NCBI RefSeq assembly: GCF_902806685.2
Contig: NC_048563.1
Span: 1,550,001 to 1,614,000, forward strand
DNA from: Maniola hyperantus
Taxonomy: Eukaryota > Arthropoda > Insecta > Lepidoptera > Nymphalidae
Direction: 5' to 3'
Length of the DNA stretch: 64,000 nt
Part shown: piece by piece, positions 29,401 through 37,840 of the stretch
Layout: each line of letters opens with the position of its first letter
How positions within the stretch are numbered: the first letter of the stretch is position 1
Translations under genes and position numbers: made by a program
Notes under the pieces: generated by a model
Seen by the model: the letters and a program-made list of their open reading frames with translations, nothing else
What the model was told of the DNA's origin: nothing
Databases searched by the model: none

Positions 29401-31083
29401 CGCATACCTACTATAGTCGACGCATTTTAAACCGAGTCGTCGAGTTATCTGTCTGTTTCGCTCGCACTTACAGGTCGTAGGTAAGTGCGAGCGAAACAGA
29501 CAGATAACTCGACGACTCATTTTAAAATGCGTCGACTATAGGTAGGTACTGTACATTAATATCTTACCCACTTTCAGATACATCCAGTTTGCGAGGTTCA
29601 CGGAAATGACGTCATCCATGGGGCATTACGGATGGCTGGCTGGTGACTACAGGTAACACAGTTTTTAGGGTTCCGTACCTCAAAAGGAAAAACGGAACCC
29701 TTATAGGATCACTTTGTTGTCTGTCTGTCTGTCTGTCTGTCAAGAAACCTACAGGGTACTTACCGTTGACCTAGAATCATGAAATTTGGCAGGTAGGTAG
29801 ATCTTATTTCTGACATTTGGGGAAAAATCTGAAAACCGTGAATTTAGGGTTAGATCACACAAAAAAATTTAAATTGTGGTCATGAACTAATAATTAGTAT
29901 TTTCAACTTTCGAAGTGAGTGACTATATCAAGTGGGGTATCATATGAAAGGTCTTCACCTGTACATTCTAAAACAGATTTTTATTTATTTTTATGCATCA
30001 TAGTTTTTGAATTATCGTGCAACATGTCGAACAAATACGACTGTAGTACGGAACCCTCATTGCGCGAGCCTGACTCGCACTTGGCCGGTATTTTTGTAAA
30101 TATTATAAACCAGCGCTTGGGCAAGTGACAATGCAGTAAGATGGAAGCGGGTTAACCTGGAAGTGGTATGGCAGTTTTTAAACGCTTCGGTTTCATCGGC
30201 ATCGTACCGGAACGCTAAATCGCTTGGCGGTACGGCTTTGCCGGTAGGGTGGTAACTAGCCACGTTGAGATGGCAAACGGGGCATGAGGCGGGAGCACAC
30301 CCGCACAGCACCCGCGCTCGCACCCACCTAGTTAGCGAGGGGGCTGTGCGGGGCGTTCCCTCCCCGGTTGCTATCTCGACCTGTCGCGTACTATAGGTAA
30401 CCTTTCGCCTACAGTGTAGGTGAAGCCAGACGTTTTGTTACAGAACTGTACCACTAGGTTATAACCGCAATGAAGATATTTTTATTTTATTTTATTATAA
30501 AGGCGCACAAAACTTTCAGCTATAAATGGACCAAATAAAAAAAAACAATAGATTAAGATCTAAGCGGTAACCCTTAATATGTGTACACAACAATGCTTAA
30601 ATAAATATATGCACTAACTAACTGATAAGATACAATTTATAAAAACACAGAAAAAAGAAATACAAGAAAATTAACTATGAAAAATATACTTAAAGTGGAG
30701 AAGATGCAAAATGTTGATAAATGTTTTTTAAACCTGTTCAAATTATTATTAAAAATGTCAATATTATGGTTAGCTGTAAAAAGATCATTGTACAGGCGAC
30801 ACATACGGACAACGGGATTGTAAAAGGAAGTATTGTTCTTATATACACTAAGGGCAAAAGGTCTAGGGTTTCTAAATCGGACATTATAATTAATATTAAT
30901 CAACGACAGCAATACGGGAGAATCTATTTTGGAGTGAATAATCCTATGTAGAGATATTAAATGATAATACTTCCGGCGAAATTCTAAAGTTTGTAACCCA
31001 AAGTGTTATTAAAATGTTTTATTACATTTTTCAGACCATCTTATATCCTGAAACCCCACGAAAGAAAGCCAGGATATGGTTAG
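20417..31083 (+). CDS. Secreted protein with two Kazal-like domains, 265 aa, seven exons
   Basis: Exons: 20417-20702, 22114-22224, 23396-23492, 24447-24550, 25084-25159, 29578-29652, 31035-31083. They total 798 bases ending in TAG, and every junction is phase-consistent. The N-terminus has a hydrophobic signal-like stretch (TFLIIYIITV). Domain 1 has cysteines 49, 56, 64, 82, 90 and 105. Domain 2 has 156, 160, 168, 188, 195 and 221, with the Kazal signature CPSVYSPVC. In both, the second and third cysteines are seven residues apart, and both domains are split by a phase-1 intron at the same place, after ...FEK and ...HWE. Kazal proteins usually inhibit serine proteases, but here the loops between cysteines 3 and 4 are long, so inhibition is not certain. 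The tail after residue 225 is unlike known modules. An alternative is two genes, with the first stopping at 22238 by reading through its second donor. A minus-strand gene sits in intron 5. Confidence 0.78.
20918..21242 (+). mobile_element. RTE 3' stub plus CGCGACTTCGTCCGCG-type repeat
   Basis: 20918-21010 carries 'gtgtgtggtggcgcgctctt' and 'ctatgtccagcagtggac' of the RTE tail. 21030-21242 is a full short repeat from 'gatgatgcccgcgacttcg' to 'aatattagtatggat'. Both are in the first intron of the Kazal-like gene. Confidence 0.65.
21250..21382. repeat. Palindrome of two head-to-head tRNA-like SINE heads
   Basis: GGCAGGAATCGAACCCGTGT at the left is matched by GCGGGTTCGATTCCTGCC at the right, both with a tRNA box B. 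The arms (about 55 bases) also share the GCGTCRGGCGCGATC segment, and only about 20 bases separate them. This is a strong hairpin and not a functional tRNA. Confidence 0.8.
21459..21799 (+). mobile_element. tRNA-derived SINE-1, full-length copy
   Basis: The head reads TCCCTGGCGCAGTGGTGAGC (box A-like) and GGTCCCGGGTTCGATTCC (box B). The body includes GTGGCTAGTTACCACCCTAC and GGCATACCCC-type motifs, and the tail is 'tatctgaataaaaaaaa'. At about 340 bp it is a reference copy for the fragments elsewhere. Confidence 0.85.
21808..22053 (-). mobile_element. tRNA-derived SINE-2, partial
   Basis: It reads, on the plus strand, 'gatcaacccatcaccggctc', GCCATGTGCGGATTGGCAGA and GCCCGGGATCGAACCCCCGG, the reverse of a box B. 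Confidence 0.7.
22262..22615. mobile_element. TIR element (ACTCAGAGTCG...TTACTTAAG)
   Basis: CAGAGTCGTTTAATCGTTAC at the left is answered by TTAAGTAACGATTAAGCTAC at the right. An inner hairpin has 'gttaaaacgagacaga' facing TCTGTCTCGTTTTAAC. A compact copy is at 52980-53103. Confidence 0.65.
22646..23136. mobile_element. hAT-like TIR element CAGTGGCGTAGCTA, carrying a SINE
   Basis: Ends CAGTGGCGTAGCTACC and GGTTACCTAGCTACGCCACTG are inverted repeats, with GGGGCCCT-type sequence inside each. SINE-3 (22798-22963, reverse) is nested within. The hAT assignment rests only on the CAG...CTG-type ends. Confidence 0.6.
22798..22963 (-). mobile_element. tRNA-derived SINE-3, inverted copy
   Basis: Its reverse complement reads GAGCCTCAATAGCTCAACCG through the box B CGGTTCAAACCCCGCCCG to AATATTCTTTTTAAAA. 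Confidence 0.8.
23824..24425 (+). repeat. ~415-bp repeat plus AAACTACTGGACGG-type repeat (inverted)
   Basis: 23824-24200 is the body and CCGGTTTTT end of the 415-bp repeat, with its detached head at 23559-23587. 24205-24425 holds a partial CGCGACTTCGTCCGCG piece and the inverted AAACTACTGGACGG type. That piece ends 'gttgatagattagtcagtca', 22 bases before exon 4 of the Kazal-like gene. Confidence 0.65.
24590..24815. repeat. Tandem 21-bp repeat, about eleven units
   Basis: Units of CGTTCATTCTGAGAGGAGACC type repeat with no indels, so both strands stay open: SERRPVR-like on plus, MNGSPFR-like on minus. Two or three more units at 25005-25052 lie after a 190-base AT-rich stretch. The array starts about 40 bases after the donor of Kazal-gene exon 4 and is intronic in the model. 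Confidence 0.9.
25315..25692 (-). mobile_element. SINE-3 split by a palindromic insertion
   Basis: 25315-25425 is the 3' part and box B of SINE-3 in reverse. 25617-25692 is its tRNA-like head (CACCGGTTGAGCTATTGAGG). Between them, 25427-25612 holds a palindrome with CGTTGAGTCACACC and ACCTTGTGTCACAC motifs facing each other. Confidence 0.75.
25855..25985. mobile_element. Hairpin core of the GTTAAAACGAGACAGA element
   Basis: GAGTTAAAACGAGACAGAC faces CTGTCTCGTTTTAACTC across about 20 bases. Outer pieces 'actttgactttgctcag' and 'taagcaaagtcagagtg' also pair. Confidence 0.65.
26268..26273 (-). terminator. Poly(A) signal of the glycine-rich gene
   Basis: The minus strand reads AATAAA ten bases after the stop codon of the 26283-28429 gene. 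Confidence 0.5.
26283..28429 (-). CDS. Glycine/alanine-rich small protein, 132 aa, three exons, nested antisense
   Basis: Exons on the minus strand: 28429-28384, 27429-27223, 26428-26283. They total 399 bases ending in TGA, with splice sites GTACGT, GTATGG and AG and both junctions in phase 1. The product starts MFGFLDSIPGVGHVKGAIHY and has a central small-residue segment (TGGAVGAAIGGPIGMVSGAA, about residues 48-67) that could insert in or lie on a membrane. A short Lys-rich tail ends VISKVKTV. There is no classical signal peptide. I do not recognise a named family. Glycine-zipper-like stretches of this kind occur in small membrane-associated proteins. The whole gene lies inside the 4.4-kb fifth intron of the Kazal-like gene on the opposite strand. 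Its first intron is filled by two short repeats and a retrotransposon stub. Confidence 0.8.
26490..26660 (+). repeat. AAACTACTGGACGG-type repeat
   Basis: It begins ACTGACTGACTGACTGATCT, has GGACGGATCGGGCTGAAATT and stops at 'gggtgaaataggggtatg'. The usual AGTCGCGAGC end is absent. Confidence 0.7.
26995..27065 (+). repeat. Fragment ending GAAGTCGCGGGCATCAGCTAG
   Basis: Only the right end of the short repeat family is left (CACGCGGACGAAGTCGCGGG). The rest of intron 2 of the glycine-rich gene is AT-rich. Confidence 0.5.
27452..27930. repeat. Three short repeats in a row
   Basis: 27452-27510 is the head of a 415-bp repeat. 27510-27705 is a CGCGACTTCGTCCGCG-type repeat in inverted orientation, ending GCGAGCACCAGCTAG. 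27722-27930 is an AAACTACTGGACGG-type repeat in plus orientation. All lie in the first intron of the glycine-rich gene. Confidence 0.7.
27950..28360 (+). pseudogene. 3' end of a non-LTR retrotransposon (ORF2 C-terminus and tail)
   Basis: After a frameshifted start the frame reads YRICFGECAQELFNLVPPSP, FYHRTARRRASFHPYVL, TRTKRFASSFLIHMAKAWNT and VNRHLLGKRIPS, then a stop. The tail contains GGTGTGATTGCGGTCAAGCG and ends in an A run. The first 45 bases of the window have the same tail. Confidence 0.75.
28708..28865 (-). repeat. CGCGACTTCGTCCGCG-type repeat, partial
   Basis: The plus strand reads 'tttgttggtttgtccttcaa' through TTTATCCCGGAAAATC and 'gagttcccacggga', as in the copy at 46-215. Confidence 0.6.
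28870..29186 (-). mobile_element. tRNA-derived SINE-2, near full copy
   Basis: Its reverse complement begins TGTGATAGCCTAGTGGTTAG, has the box B GGGGGTTCGATCCCGGGC, continues with CGCACATGGCCAGCGTGG and ends in a TGATGATGA tail. Confidence 0.8.
29198..29390. mobile_element. Short TIR element, ACCAACCAATCACAAAC type
   Basis: Both ends resemble those at 31738-32405: CACCAACCAATCACAAACAT, GTGATTGGTTGGTCACTCAA and 'cactgagtttttgcc'. The inner part is an inverted repeat around 'aatacattcgaaattcaatt'. Confidence 0.65.
29410..29545. repeat. Very strong hairpin, ~55-base arms
   Basis: TATAGTCGACGCATTTTAAA and CGAGTTATCTGTCTGTTTCG and 'ctcgcactta' are answered, after about a dozen loop bases, by TAAGTGCGAGCGAAACAGAC, AGATAACTCGACGACTC and AAAATGCGTCGACTATA. 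It ends 33 bases before exon 6 of the Kazal-like gene. Confidence 0.9.
29666..30093 (+). repeat. ~415-bp repeat, full copy
   Basis: It begins AGGGTTCCGTACCTCAAAAG only 14 bases after the donor of Kazal-gene exon 6 and ends CACTTGGCCGGTATTTTT. An inverted copy at 31216-31653 lies beyond exon 7. Confidence 0.8.
30108..30262 (-). mobile_element. tRNA-derived SINE-1, internal fragment
   Basis: On the plus strand it has CGGGTTAACCTGGAAGTGGT, GGCATCGTACCGGAACGCTA and GCCGGTAGGGTGGTAACTAG. A GC-rich stretch with CACCCGCGCTCGCACC follows to 30400. I cannot assign that stretch. Confidence 0.65.
30637..30912 (-). pseudogene. C-terminal fragment of non-LTR retrotransposon ORF2
   Basis: The frame reads NYNVRFRNPRPFALSVYKNN, 'NPVVRMCRLYNDLFTANHN' and 'NLNRFKKHLSTF', then a hydrophobic end. 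The pattern 'RNP...NP..R.CRLYN' is typical of the C-terminus of jockey-like ORF2. It lies in the last intron of the Kazal-like gene. Confidence 0.6.
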
Positions 31084-31215
31084 CAGAAAGGTACAACTGA
31101 ATGCACTTATACCCTATCCGCCGAAGGAGATGGACCAAAATTGTATGGACGCGTGCTCCAGAATGTACAGAGATGATATATGTGCCATTTAATAATGAAA
31201 ATCTTCTATCTTCAG

Positions 31216-31653
31216 AAAAAAACCGGCCTTATGCGAAACAGGTTCGCGCACCGGCGGTTCTGTATTACAGTGGTATTTTTTCGACATTTTGCACGATAAT
31301 TCAAAAACTATGATGCATAAAAATAAATAAAAATCTGTTTTAGAATGCACAGGTGAAGACCTTTCATATGATAACTCCACTTGATATAGTTATCTTACTT
31401 CGAAAATTGAGAATACTAATTATTAGTTTCTGACCACAATTTAATTATTTTTGGGTGATTTGACCACTAATTCACAGTTTTCAGATTTTTCCTCTAAATC
31501 TAGCTAAAATCTACCTATCTGCCAAATTTCATGATTCTAGGTCAACGGGAAGTACCCTGTAGGTTTCTTGACAGACCGACAGACAGACAACAAAGTGATC
31601 CTATAAGGGTTCCGTTTTTCCTTTTGAGGTACGGAACCCTAAAAAGTTGCATG
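31216..31653 (-). repeat. ~415-bp repeat, inverted copy
   Basis: From AAAAAACCGGCCTTATGCG to TTTTGAGGTACGGAACCCT. It starts about 130 bases after the stop of the Kazal-like gene. Confidence 0.75.
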
Positions 31654-31737
31654 TTGTTTTGCAGTCGTGGCATGAAGTTTGTGATAGGCATAGTTCAGCC
31701 TGGGGCAAAGTTTGTCCATCTCGTATAGTATAGGTCT

Positions 31738-32405
31738 TATTATTAGTATAGGGCTTTCTCTGTTACTTAATCCCGTACCTACTAATGATAGACTCAAAAA
31801 ACTCAGTGGGCGTTAACTATTTTGAGCCACCAACCAATAAGGGTGCAGTACAATGATGCCTACCGCATCCTGATGAAACCACCACGATTTTGTAGTGCGT
31901 CCATCATGTTCGCATCGGCAAGAATGCCCGACTTCTTCGCGATTATTCGCTCCAGAATAGCTTCCTTTTGGGAGCGACTACGGCACTCTAATAATGAGAT
32001 TCTCCGGACGATGTGTGAGCACTTGGATGTCGCCATCTACCGGTATTGGTTGACGCAGCATCGCAGTGCGAATCAAAAATAATGATAGAAATACTATACA
32101 ATAATACATTATTGTACTTATTTTTGTTATTACTTTTATTGTAGATTTTAATTATTTTTATTTTATTTATAATTTTATTTTATTGACTTTTGTAATAATA
32201 TGGGTACATTTTGCCTGATTTAAAAAAAAAATCACAAATGAAACTGTGTTTTCCAATTGAAATTGGAATGTTTTTGACAACATTTTCAAATTGAATTTCG
32301 AATGTTTTGAAGACATGTTTGTGATTGGTTGGTGGCTCAATAGCTAACGCCTACTGAGATTTTTGTCTCTATAGCATGGGATTACGTAACAGAGAGCCTT
32401 ATACT
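31738..32405. mobile_element. TIR element with an embedded retrotransposon stub
   Basis: The left end has CTCAGTGGGCGTTAACTATT and GAGCCACCAACCAAT. The right end has the inverted ATTGGTTGGTGGCTCAATAG and 'taacgcctactgag'. Both flanks carry a TCTGTTAC/GTAACAGAGA-type end. Inside, 31850-32085 is a C-terminal ORF2 fragment (YNDAYRILMKPPRFCSASIM, then ILRTMCEHLDVAIYRYWL) and an AT-rich stretch. Confidence 0.65.
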
Positions 32406-32459
32406 AACTTTTTTCCACTGATAGAGTATAATGTATAATATTATACATAAAAGAAAAAG

Positions 32460-32652
32460 CTGACTGACTGACTGATCTATCAACGCACAGCTCAAACTAC
32501 TGGACAGATCGGGCTAAAATTTAACATGCAGCCATTATGATGTAGGCATCCGCTAAGAAAGGATTTTTGAAAATTCAACCCCTAAGGAGGTGAAATAGGG
32601 GTTTGAAATTTGTGTAGTCCACGCGGACGAAATCGCGAGAATACGCTAGTGT
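32460..32652 (+). repeat. AAACTACTGGACGG-type repeat, full copy
   Basis: From CTGACTGACTGATCTATCAA to 'cgcggacgaaatcgcgagaa'. Confidence 0.7.
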
Positions 32653-32809
32653 AAAATAAATGTTAATAAATGAAACAGTTATGTCACTAATAAAATTGTT
32701 TTATTTCTAGATTTGATTTTACTCACTGTTTGTATGATTCTTTGCTAAAGAATCACAACATAATCCCATGATTATCCATACTTCCATACTAATATTATAA
32801 ATGCAAAAG

Positions 32810-32900
32810 TCATGTTCCGTTCCTTTTTTAGCATTGTTAAAAAGAAAAGGACGCAGATACTCTAAATTTAGTTTAGAGTAAGACAAAGGAATCGGTGCCA
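32810..32900. repeat. Half copy of the GGCACCGATTC TIR element
   Basis: 'catgttccgttcctttttta' through 'gatactctaaatttag' to GAATCGGTGCCA matches the element at 19553-19852. Confidence 0.55.
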
Positions 32901-32935
32901 ATGTTAAAAATCTAAAAATAATTTAGTAATACTAG

Positions 32936-33411
32936 AGGATTTTCATTGTTAAAAGCTTCATAATATTTAATAGAACCACACTTATCCCATCCTATGTTTA
33001 TTATTACACAATCACACGATTCTATTTTATAGAGTCATACTATTATAGGTATTTTATAGAATCATTCCATAATCCCATGACTCTAAAATAGAATCACACC
33101 ATAATTTCTACACTATAATACACTTCACATAATCCCATATTTCCTCAAAATGGACACATCAATGTCACTTTCATCTACCATCTGATTGGGATGATGTATC
33201 AGATGCAGCAGAATCCTAGATTTCTGGTGACACGACCATTCACAGAGAGCACACTTCTAGTCCCTCCTCAACTTCGGCTCCACCCCATGCTCATTTTGCT
33301 TATGATATTTCATTTTATACGACGAGCATATTGTAAAACCACATATCTCCGAATCGCTGTTATTTTCATCAACTAACATTTTACAAATTTTTATGTGTTG
33401 TGTGTAATACG
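32936..33411 (-). pseudogene. Tandem copy 1 of the zinc-finger gene's 3' end
   Basis: A unit of about 475 bases starts TTTTCATTGTTAAAAGCTTC. It contains 3' UTR-like sequence and the last ~80 codons of the neighbouring zinc-finger gene on the minus strand (33127-33378). The codon for Trp249 is TAG here, so the reading frame is broken. Confidence 0.85.
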
Positions 33412-33842
33412 AGAGAATTTCATTGTTAAAAGCTTCATATTTAATAGAACAACACTAATCCCATTCTATATTTATTACAACACAATCACACGATTCTATT
33501 TTATAGAGTCATACTATTATAGGTATTTTATAGAATCATTCCATAGTCCCATGATTCTAAATAATAGAATCACACCATAATTTCTACGCTATAATACACT
33601 TCACATAATCCCATATTTCCTCAAAATGGACACATCAATGTCACTTTCATCTACCATCTGATTGGGATGATGTATCAGATGCAGCAGAATCCTAGATTTC
33701 TGATGACACGACCATTCACAGAGAGCACACTCTAGTCCCTCCTCAACTTCGGATCCACGCCGTGCTCATTCTGCTTATGATACTTCATTTTATACGACGA
33801 GCATATTATTGTAAAACCGCATATCTCCGAATATTTTACAAA
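33412..33842 (-). pseudogene. Tandem copy 2 of the zinc-finger gene's 3' end
   Basis: The second unit has the same order as copy 1. It shares the TAG in place of Trp249 and adds a one-base deletion just after it. Sharing the stop suggests copies 1 and 2 arose from each other after the first duplication. Confidence 0.85.
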
Positions 33843-33894
33843 TTCATTGTTAAAAGCTTCATATTTAATAGAACCACACTAATCCCATCCTATG

Positions 33895-33900
33895 TTTATT
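33895..33900 (-). terminator. Candidate poly(A) signal of the zinc-finger gene
   Basis: AATAAA on the minus strand lies 120 bases past the stop at 34020. Equivalent signals occur in both tandem copies. Confidence 0.45.
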
Positions 33901-34019
33901 ATAGTACAATCACACCACAATCCTATGGTTCTATTGTATAGTCATACTATTGCAGGTATTTTATAGAATCATTCCATAATCCTACGATTCTATATAATAG
34001 AATCACGCTATAATACACT

Positions 34020-35669
34020 TCACATGATGCCATATTTCCTCAAAATGGAAACATCAATGTCATTCTCGTCTACCATCTGATTGGGATGATGTATCAGATG
34101 CAGCAGAATCCTAGATTTCTGATGACACGACCAATCACAGAGAGCACACTTCCAGTCTTTCCTCAGTTTCGGATCCACACCATGCTCGTTTTGCTTATGA
34201 TACTTCATTTTATACGACGAGCATATTGTAAAACCGCATATCTCCGAATCGGTGTTGTTTTCATCGACTAGCATTTTACAAGTGCTTACATGAGATTTGT
34301 GTGCTAATAGAGTTTTTTCATCGGGGAATTTTTTAGCACACCATTTGCATTTTAGTTCGTGGTAGTATTTAGGGTGGTATTTTTTGGTGTGGCTGTTGAA
34401 GCATATTTGGTTTTTCCCTATGTAGTCACAATGTGGACATTTCAATGGGTTGTCCGGTCGGTGGATTCTCTCGTGACGCTTCAAGTTCTTCTTGGAGACG
34501 TTTCGATGTGGACAGTAAGAGCATTGGTAGGGTTTGATGCCTTTGTGGATTCTTACGTGCTCCTCAAAGACGGTCTTGTTGTACGTGCTGGAACAAAAAA
34601 ATTGTATTCCTAAGATTTCATACCTCAAAAGGAAAAAAGGGACCCTCATAGGATCACTTTGTTGTCTGTCCGTTCGTCTGTTGTGTCAGTCAAGAAAACC
34701 TATATGGTACTTCTCATTAACCGAGAGAGAGAGAGCGAGAGATAGATAGATAGAGAGAGAGAGAGAGAAAAAGAGTGCGAGAGAGAGAGAGAGATGATCA
34801 TAGAGACATTACGACAATGCTTACCAAAAACTGTTCCAAGAAAATCTCTACCATTGTTTTTTGAGTGATCGCGATCCTTAGCAATGAGCAAAACGACACA
34901 GAGAAAAGAGAGCTTGTACTACATAGAGGCAACAAGACACTGTCTACCCGAAATCGATCCAATATCATTTTTATGGTAGGAAAGAAAACCTCTACCATTA
35001 CTTTAGGGTAGGGGTGACACGCACCTGTAGTCGCACATGAAGCACTGGAAGGGGTTCTCCCCTCTGTGCGCCTTTCTAATATGTCGCGCCATGTGCTCCT
35101 CATCGACGGCAGTGTATCGCGTACACTCGGGGCATTTCAGTCTCTCTGGAGCCGGGCTGTTCTTGATCTCTAGGGGTTGGACTTCCATTGTCAAGCTCTG
35201 GATGTTTGTTATTGCTATTGGTTGGGGTTGCCTGAAAAAAAGAAAAAAATTATACATGCTCGTGAACTACACAAATTTCAAAATCCCATTTTACCCCCTT
35301 AGGAGTTTCAAAAATGCTTTCTCAACAGATGTATACGTCACATTAATGACCGACTGATCTATGAACGCACAGCTAAAACTACTGGACGGATCTGGCTGAA
35401 ATTTGGTATGCAAATTGCTATTATGACGTAGATATCTGTTAAGAGAGGACTTTTGAAAATTCAACCTCTGGGGTAAAATAGGGGTTTGAAATTCGTGTAG
35501 TCCACGCGGACGAAGTCGCGGGAATAAGCTAGTTTTATATATTTAGATTAAATGATGTAACTTACCCTTCTTCCAGTTCACTAGTAGATACTTCCTGGTT
35601 AAGTCCAAGCAGTAAATTGTCTTTAGATAAGTCAATGTAGGGTGTCGGGGTACCTGAGTTGACTGCCAT
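34020..35669 (-). CDS. C2H2 zinc-finger protein, 292 aa, three coding exons
   Basis: Coding exons on the minus strand: 35669-35566, 35231-35025, 34587-34020. They total 879 bases, both junctions are in phase, and the donors are GTAAGT and GTGCGT. An acceptor at 35688 shows that the 5' UTR begins in an earlier exon. Fingers: C68/C71/H85/H90, C98/C101/H114/H118, C126/C129/H142/H146, C154/C157/H170/H175, C184/C187/H200 with a modified end, a degenerate one around 221-239, and C251/C254/H267/H271. Only some linkers are of the TGEKP kind (HKGIKPY). The protein is probably a nuclear DNA-binding transcription factor with no KRAB, BTB or ZAD domain. It ends DIDVSILRKYGIM. Finger 2 is split by the second intron. 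Downstream lie two tandem broken copies of its last-exon end. Confidence 0.9.
34612..34800 (+). repeat. Head of a 415-bp repeat and a GA-rich microsatellite
   Basis: 34612-34715 reads 'cctcaaaaggaaaaaagg' and 'ggatcactttgttgtctgtc'. 34722-34792 is (GA)n with GATA steps. Both are in the zinc-finger gene's second intron. Confidence 0.7.
35345..35535 (+). repeat. AAACTACTGGACGG-type repeat
   Basis: From ACCGACTGATCTATGAACGC to GACGAAGTCGCGGGAATAAG. It fills most of the first intron of the zinc-finger gene. Confidence 0.7.
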
Positions 35670-35954
35670 CTTGTGGTAGAGGAATACCTGAAAGAGTACA
35701 GCATAGAGCTGATCAGTATTAAGCCTATGATACACATGCCTGTGTCTGGTATGCCAGTTTGTAGAAAGGCTGCATACCGTGCTAACGACGTGCGAGTTGA
35801 AGATTACAAAATGAATATAGTTATGTAGAAGTTAATAGTGTTACTATACAACTCGGATTACATTACTAAAGAAACTTTTTATAGGAAGGAATAGATGCAA
35901 AAGATTCCAAAAATACATAACAAAACCCGGCAGAAAAATTCATAAGATTTTGGC

Positions 35955-36135
35955 TGTCAAAACACAGCTCAAACTACTGGACGGATCGGGCTGAAATTTG
36001 GCATGCAGATAGCTATTATGACGTAGGCATCCACTAAGAAAGGATTTTTGAGAATTCAACCCCTAAGGGGGTGAAATAGGGGTTTGAAATTTGTGTAATC
36101 CACTCGGACGAAGTCGCGAGCATAAGCTAGTTAGA
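35955..36135 (+). repeat. AAACTACTGGACGG-type repeat, partial
   Basis: CACAGCTCAAACTACTGGAC to CGAAGTCGCGAGCATAAGCT. The CTGA run at the start is lost. Confidence 0.65.
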
Positions 36136-36374
36136 TTATAAAATAAACCAAAAAAAATTAGATTTTGGTCCTTAGATTACGAAACTTTGTATCCCTAAGG
36201 AACTACATTCTGCAGTACAGGGTTTTCCTAGTCCAGAGGATAAGAAACTCGTTTCAAAAAGTTTGTCATTGAAAAAAAATAGTGCTTCTTGGCCGAAGCT
36301 GAAGCTGAATTAATTTCGATCGGACACTTTAATAGTTGATATATATTCAAAAAAACGCGGTGATAGCCTGCTGG

Positions 36375-36575
36375 TCAAGATGTCAGCTTCCTATTCAGGG
36401 GGTCTGGCTGAGTACATAGTTTGAAAAACCGATAGACGCTGGGGTCCCAAGGTACTGGCGATCTCGCACCGGAAAATGCAGCCTTGGAAGACCCTCCAGA
36501 CAGACGTGGACAGTCTGCATCAAACGAGTCGTAGGGACGGCAAGAATCAGTAGATATCTATTGGTTGATGATAAC
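36375..36575 (+). mobile_element. Decayed RTE 3' end
   Basis: 'aaaccgatagacgctggggt', 'cttggaagaccctcc' and 'atctattggttgatgat' are recognisable, with several deletions. Confidence 0.5.
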
Positions 36576-36860
36576 TAAGAAACTCCTAACATGCTTGTCG
36601 GTATTAAACCAGTCTCACCTTGGTTTTGTTAGGTTTTAATTGAAATCTTAAAACCTTAATTCACAAAATTATTGTTTGTTTACAACACTATTTTATTAAA
36701 ACTGGTTTTACGGCTCTGGATTCTAGCCGTTTTCAGCAGAACAAGAACACCAAGAATATTCTTTTTTTATTTATTTATTTTACGGCCCTGGATGACAGTC
36801 TTTTAAGGCCGTACTCTGTTACCAAGAACACTATTACTCCTATTAACAATATTACAAAAT

Positions 36861-37096
36861 AGATGATGCCCGCGACTTCGTCCGCGTGGACGTAGGTTTT
36901 TAAACTCCTGTGGGAACTATTTAATTTTTAAGGATTAAAAAGTAATGTCGTCACCGGGATATACCTATTATGCATTTATGCTAACACTGTACAAAATTTT
37001 ATTAAAATCGGTTGAACGGTTGAACCGTGAAAAACTAGCAGATACTAGACAGACAGACAGACTGACACACTTTCGCATTTATAATATTAGTACGGA
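36861..37096 (+). repeat. CGCGACTTCGTCCGCG-type repeat, full copy
   Basis: From GATGATGCCCGCGACTTCGT to TATAATATTAGTACGGAT. A shorter copy of the family lies at 37612-37730. Between them (37100-37610) is AT-rich sequence with nothing recognisable. Confidence 0.7.
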
Positions 37097-37840
37097 TAAA
37101 ATATAAAGTCTGGTCTTCTGCTTGTATTAAAGTAATAAGAATTTTATCATAAAATAAAAACATAGGTTCACATAAAATAATCTCGTAAAAAGTATGAACT
37201 GTAGGTATAAGCTTACATTGTGTACGATCAAAATAATATTTTATAAAGTTGGCAACTACCTAGTTACTGTATATTTTAAAATTTTAAATATGTTATGTTT
37301 ATTGATATGTAAGTATAATTAAAATAATAATTAACTTATCCTTAAGTAGGTACTTGACTCAAATATCTTTATTTTATCACAAAATATTCACAAAAAACCT
37401 AAAAGATCAAAGTTGAATCTGTGTTTAAGTTAAGATTAACTAGGACAAGCTTTCAAACGGGAAAGTTTCAACTAAATGATTCCAGTGGCTTTTAGTTGAT
37501 ATACAAGCAAATAGACAAAAATTATTAATATAAATTAAAATAAATGAAGTATTATAGATAGAGCATAATATTAAATACATACCTACCTCCTAAAGTAATT
37601 ATTTAACACTAGATGATGCCCGCGACTATCTATCAAACTACAAATTTCATCGAAATCAGTTAAACTGTTGGGCCATGAAAAACTAGCAGACAGACAGACA
37701 CTTTTACATTTATAATATTAGTTTGGATATGGATAGTATAAATTATAATATTGGCTCAAAAAATATTTTTCTAGCAATTTTATTATTTAAGTAACTAGTT
37801 AACGTAGGTAGTTATATATAAATTTTTATATTCTCATCAG

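Noticed and set aside
34359..34749. Plus-strand frames over the zinc-finger exon
   Set aside because: They are antisense of coding sequence and run into a 415-bp repeat fragment.
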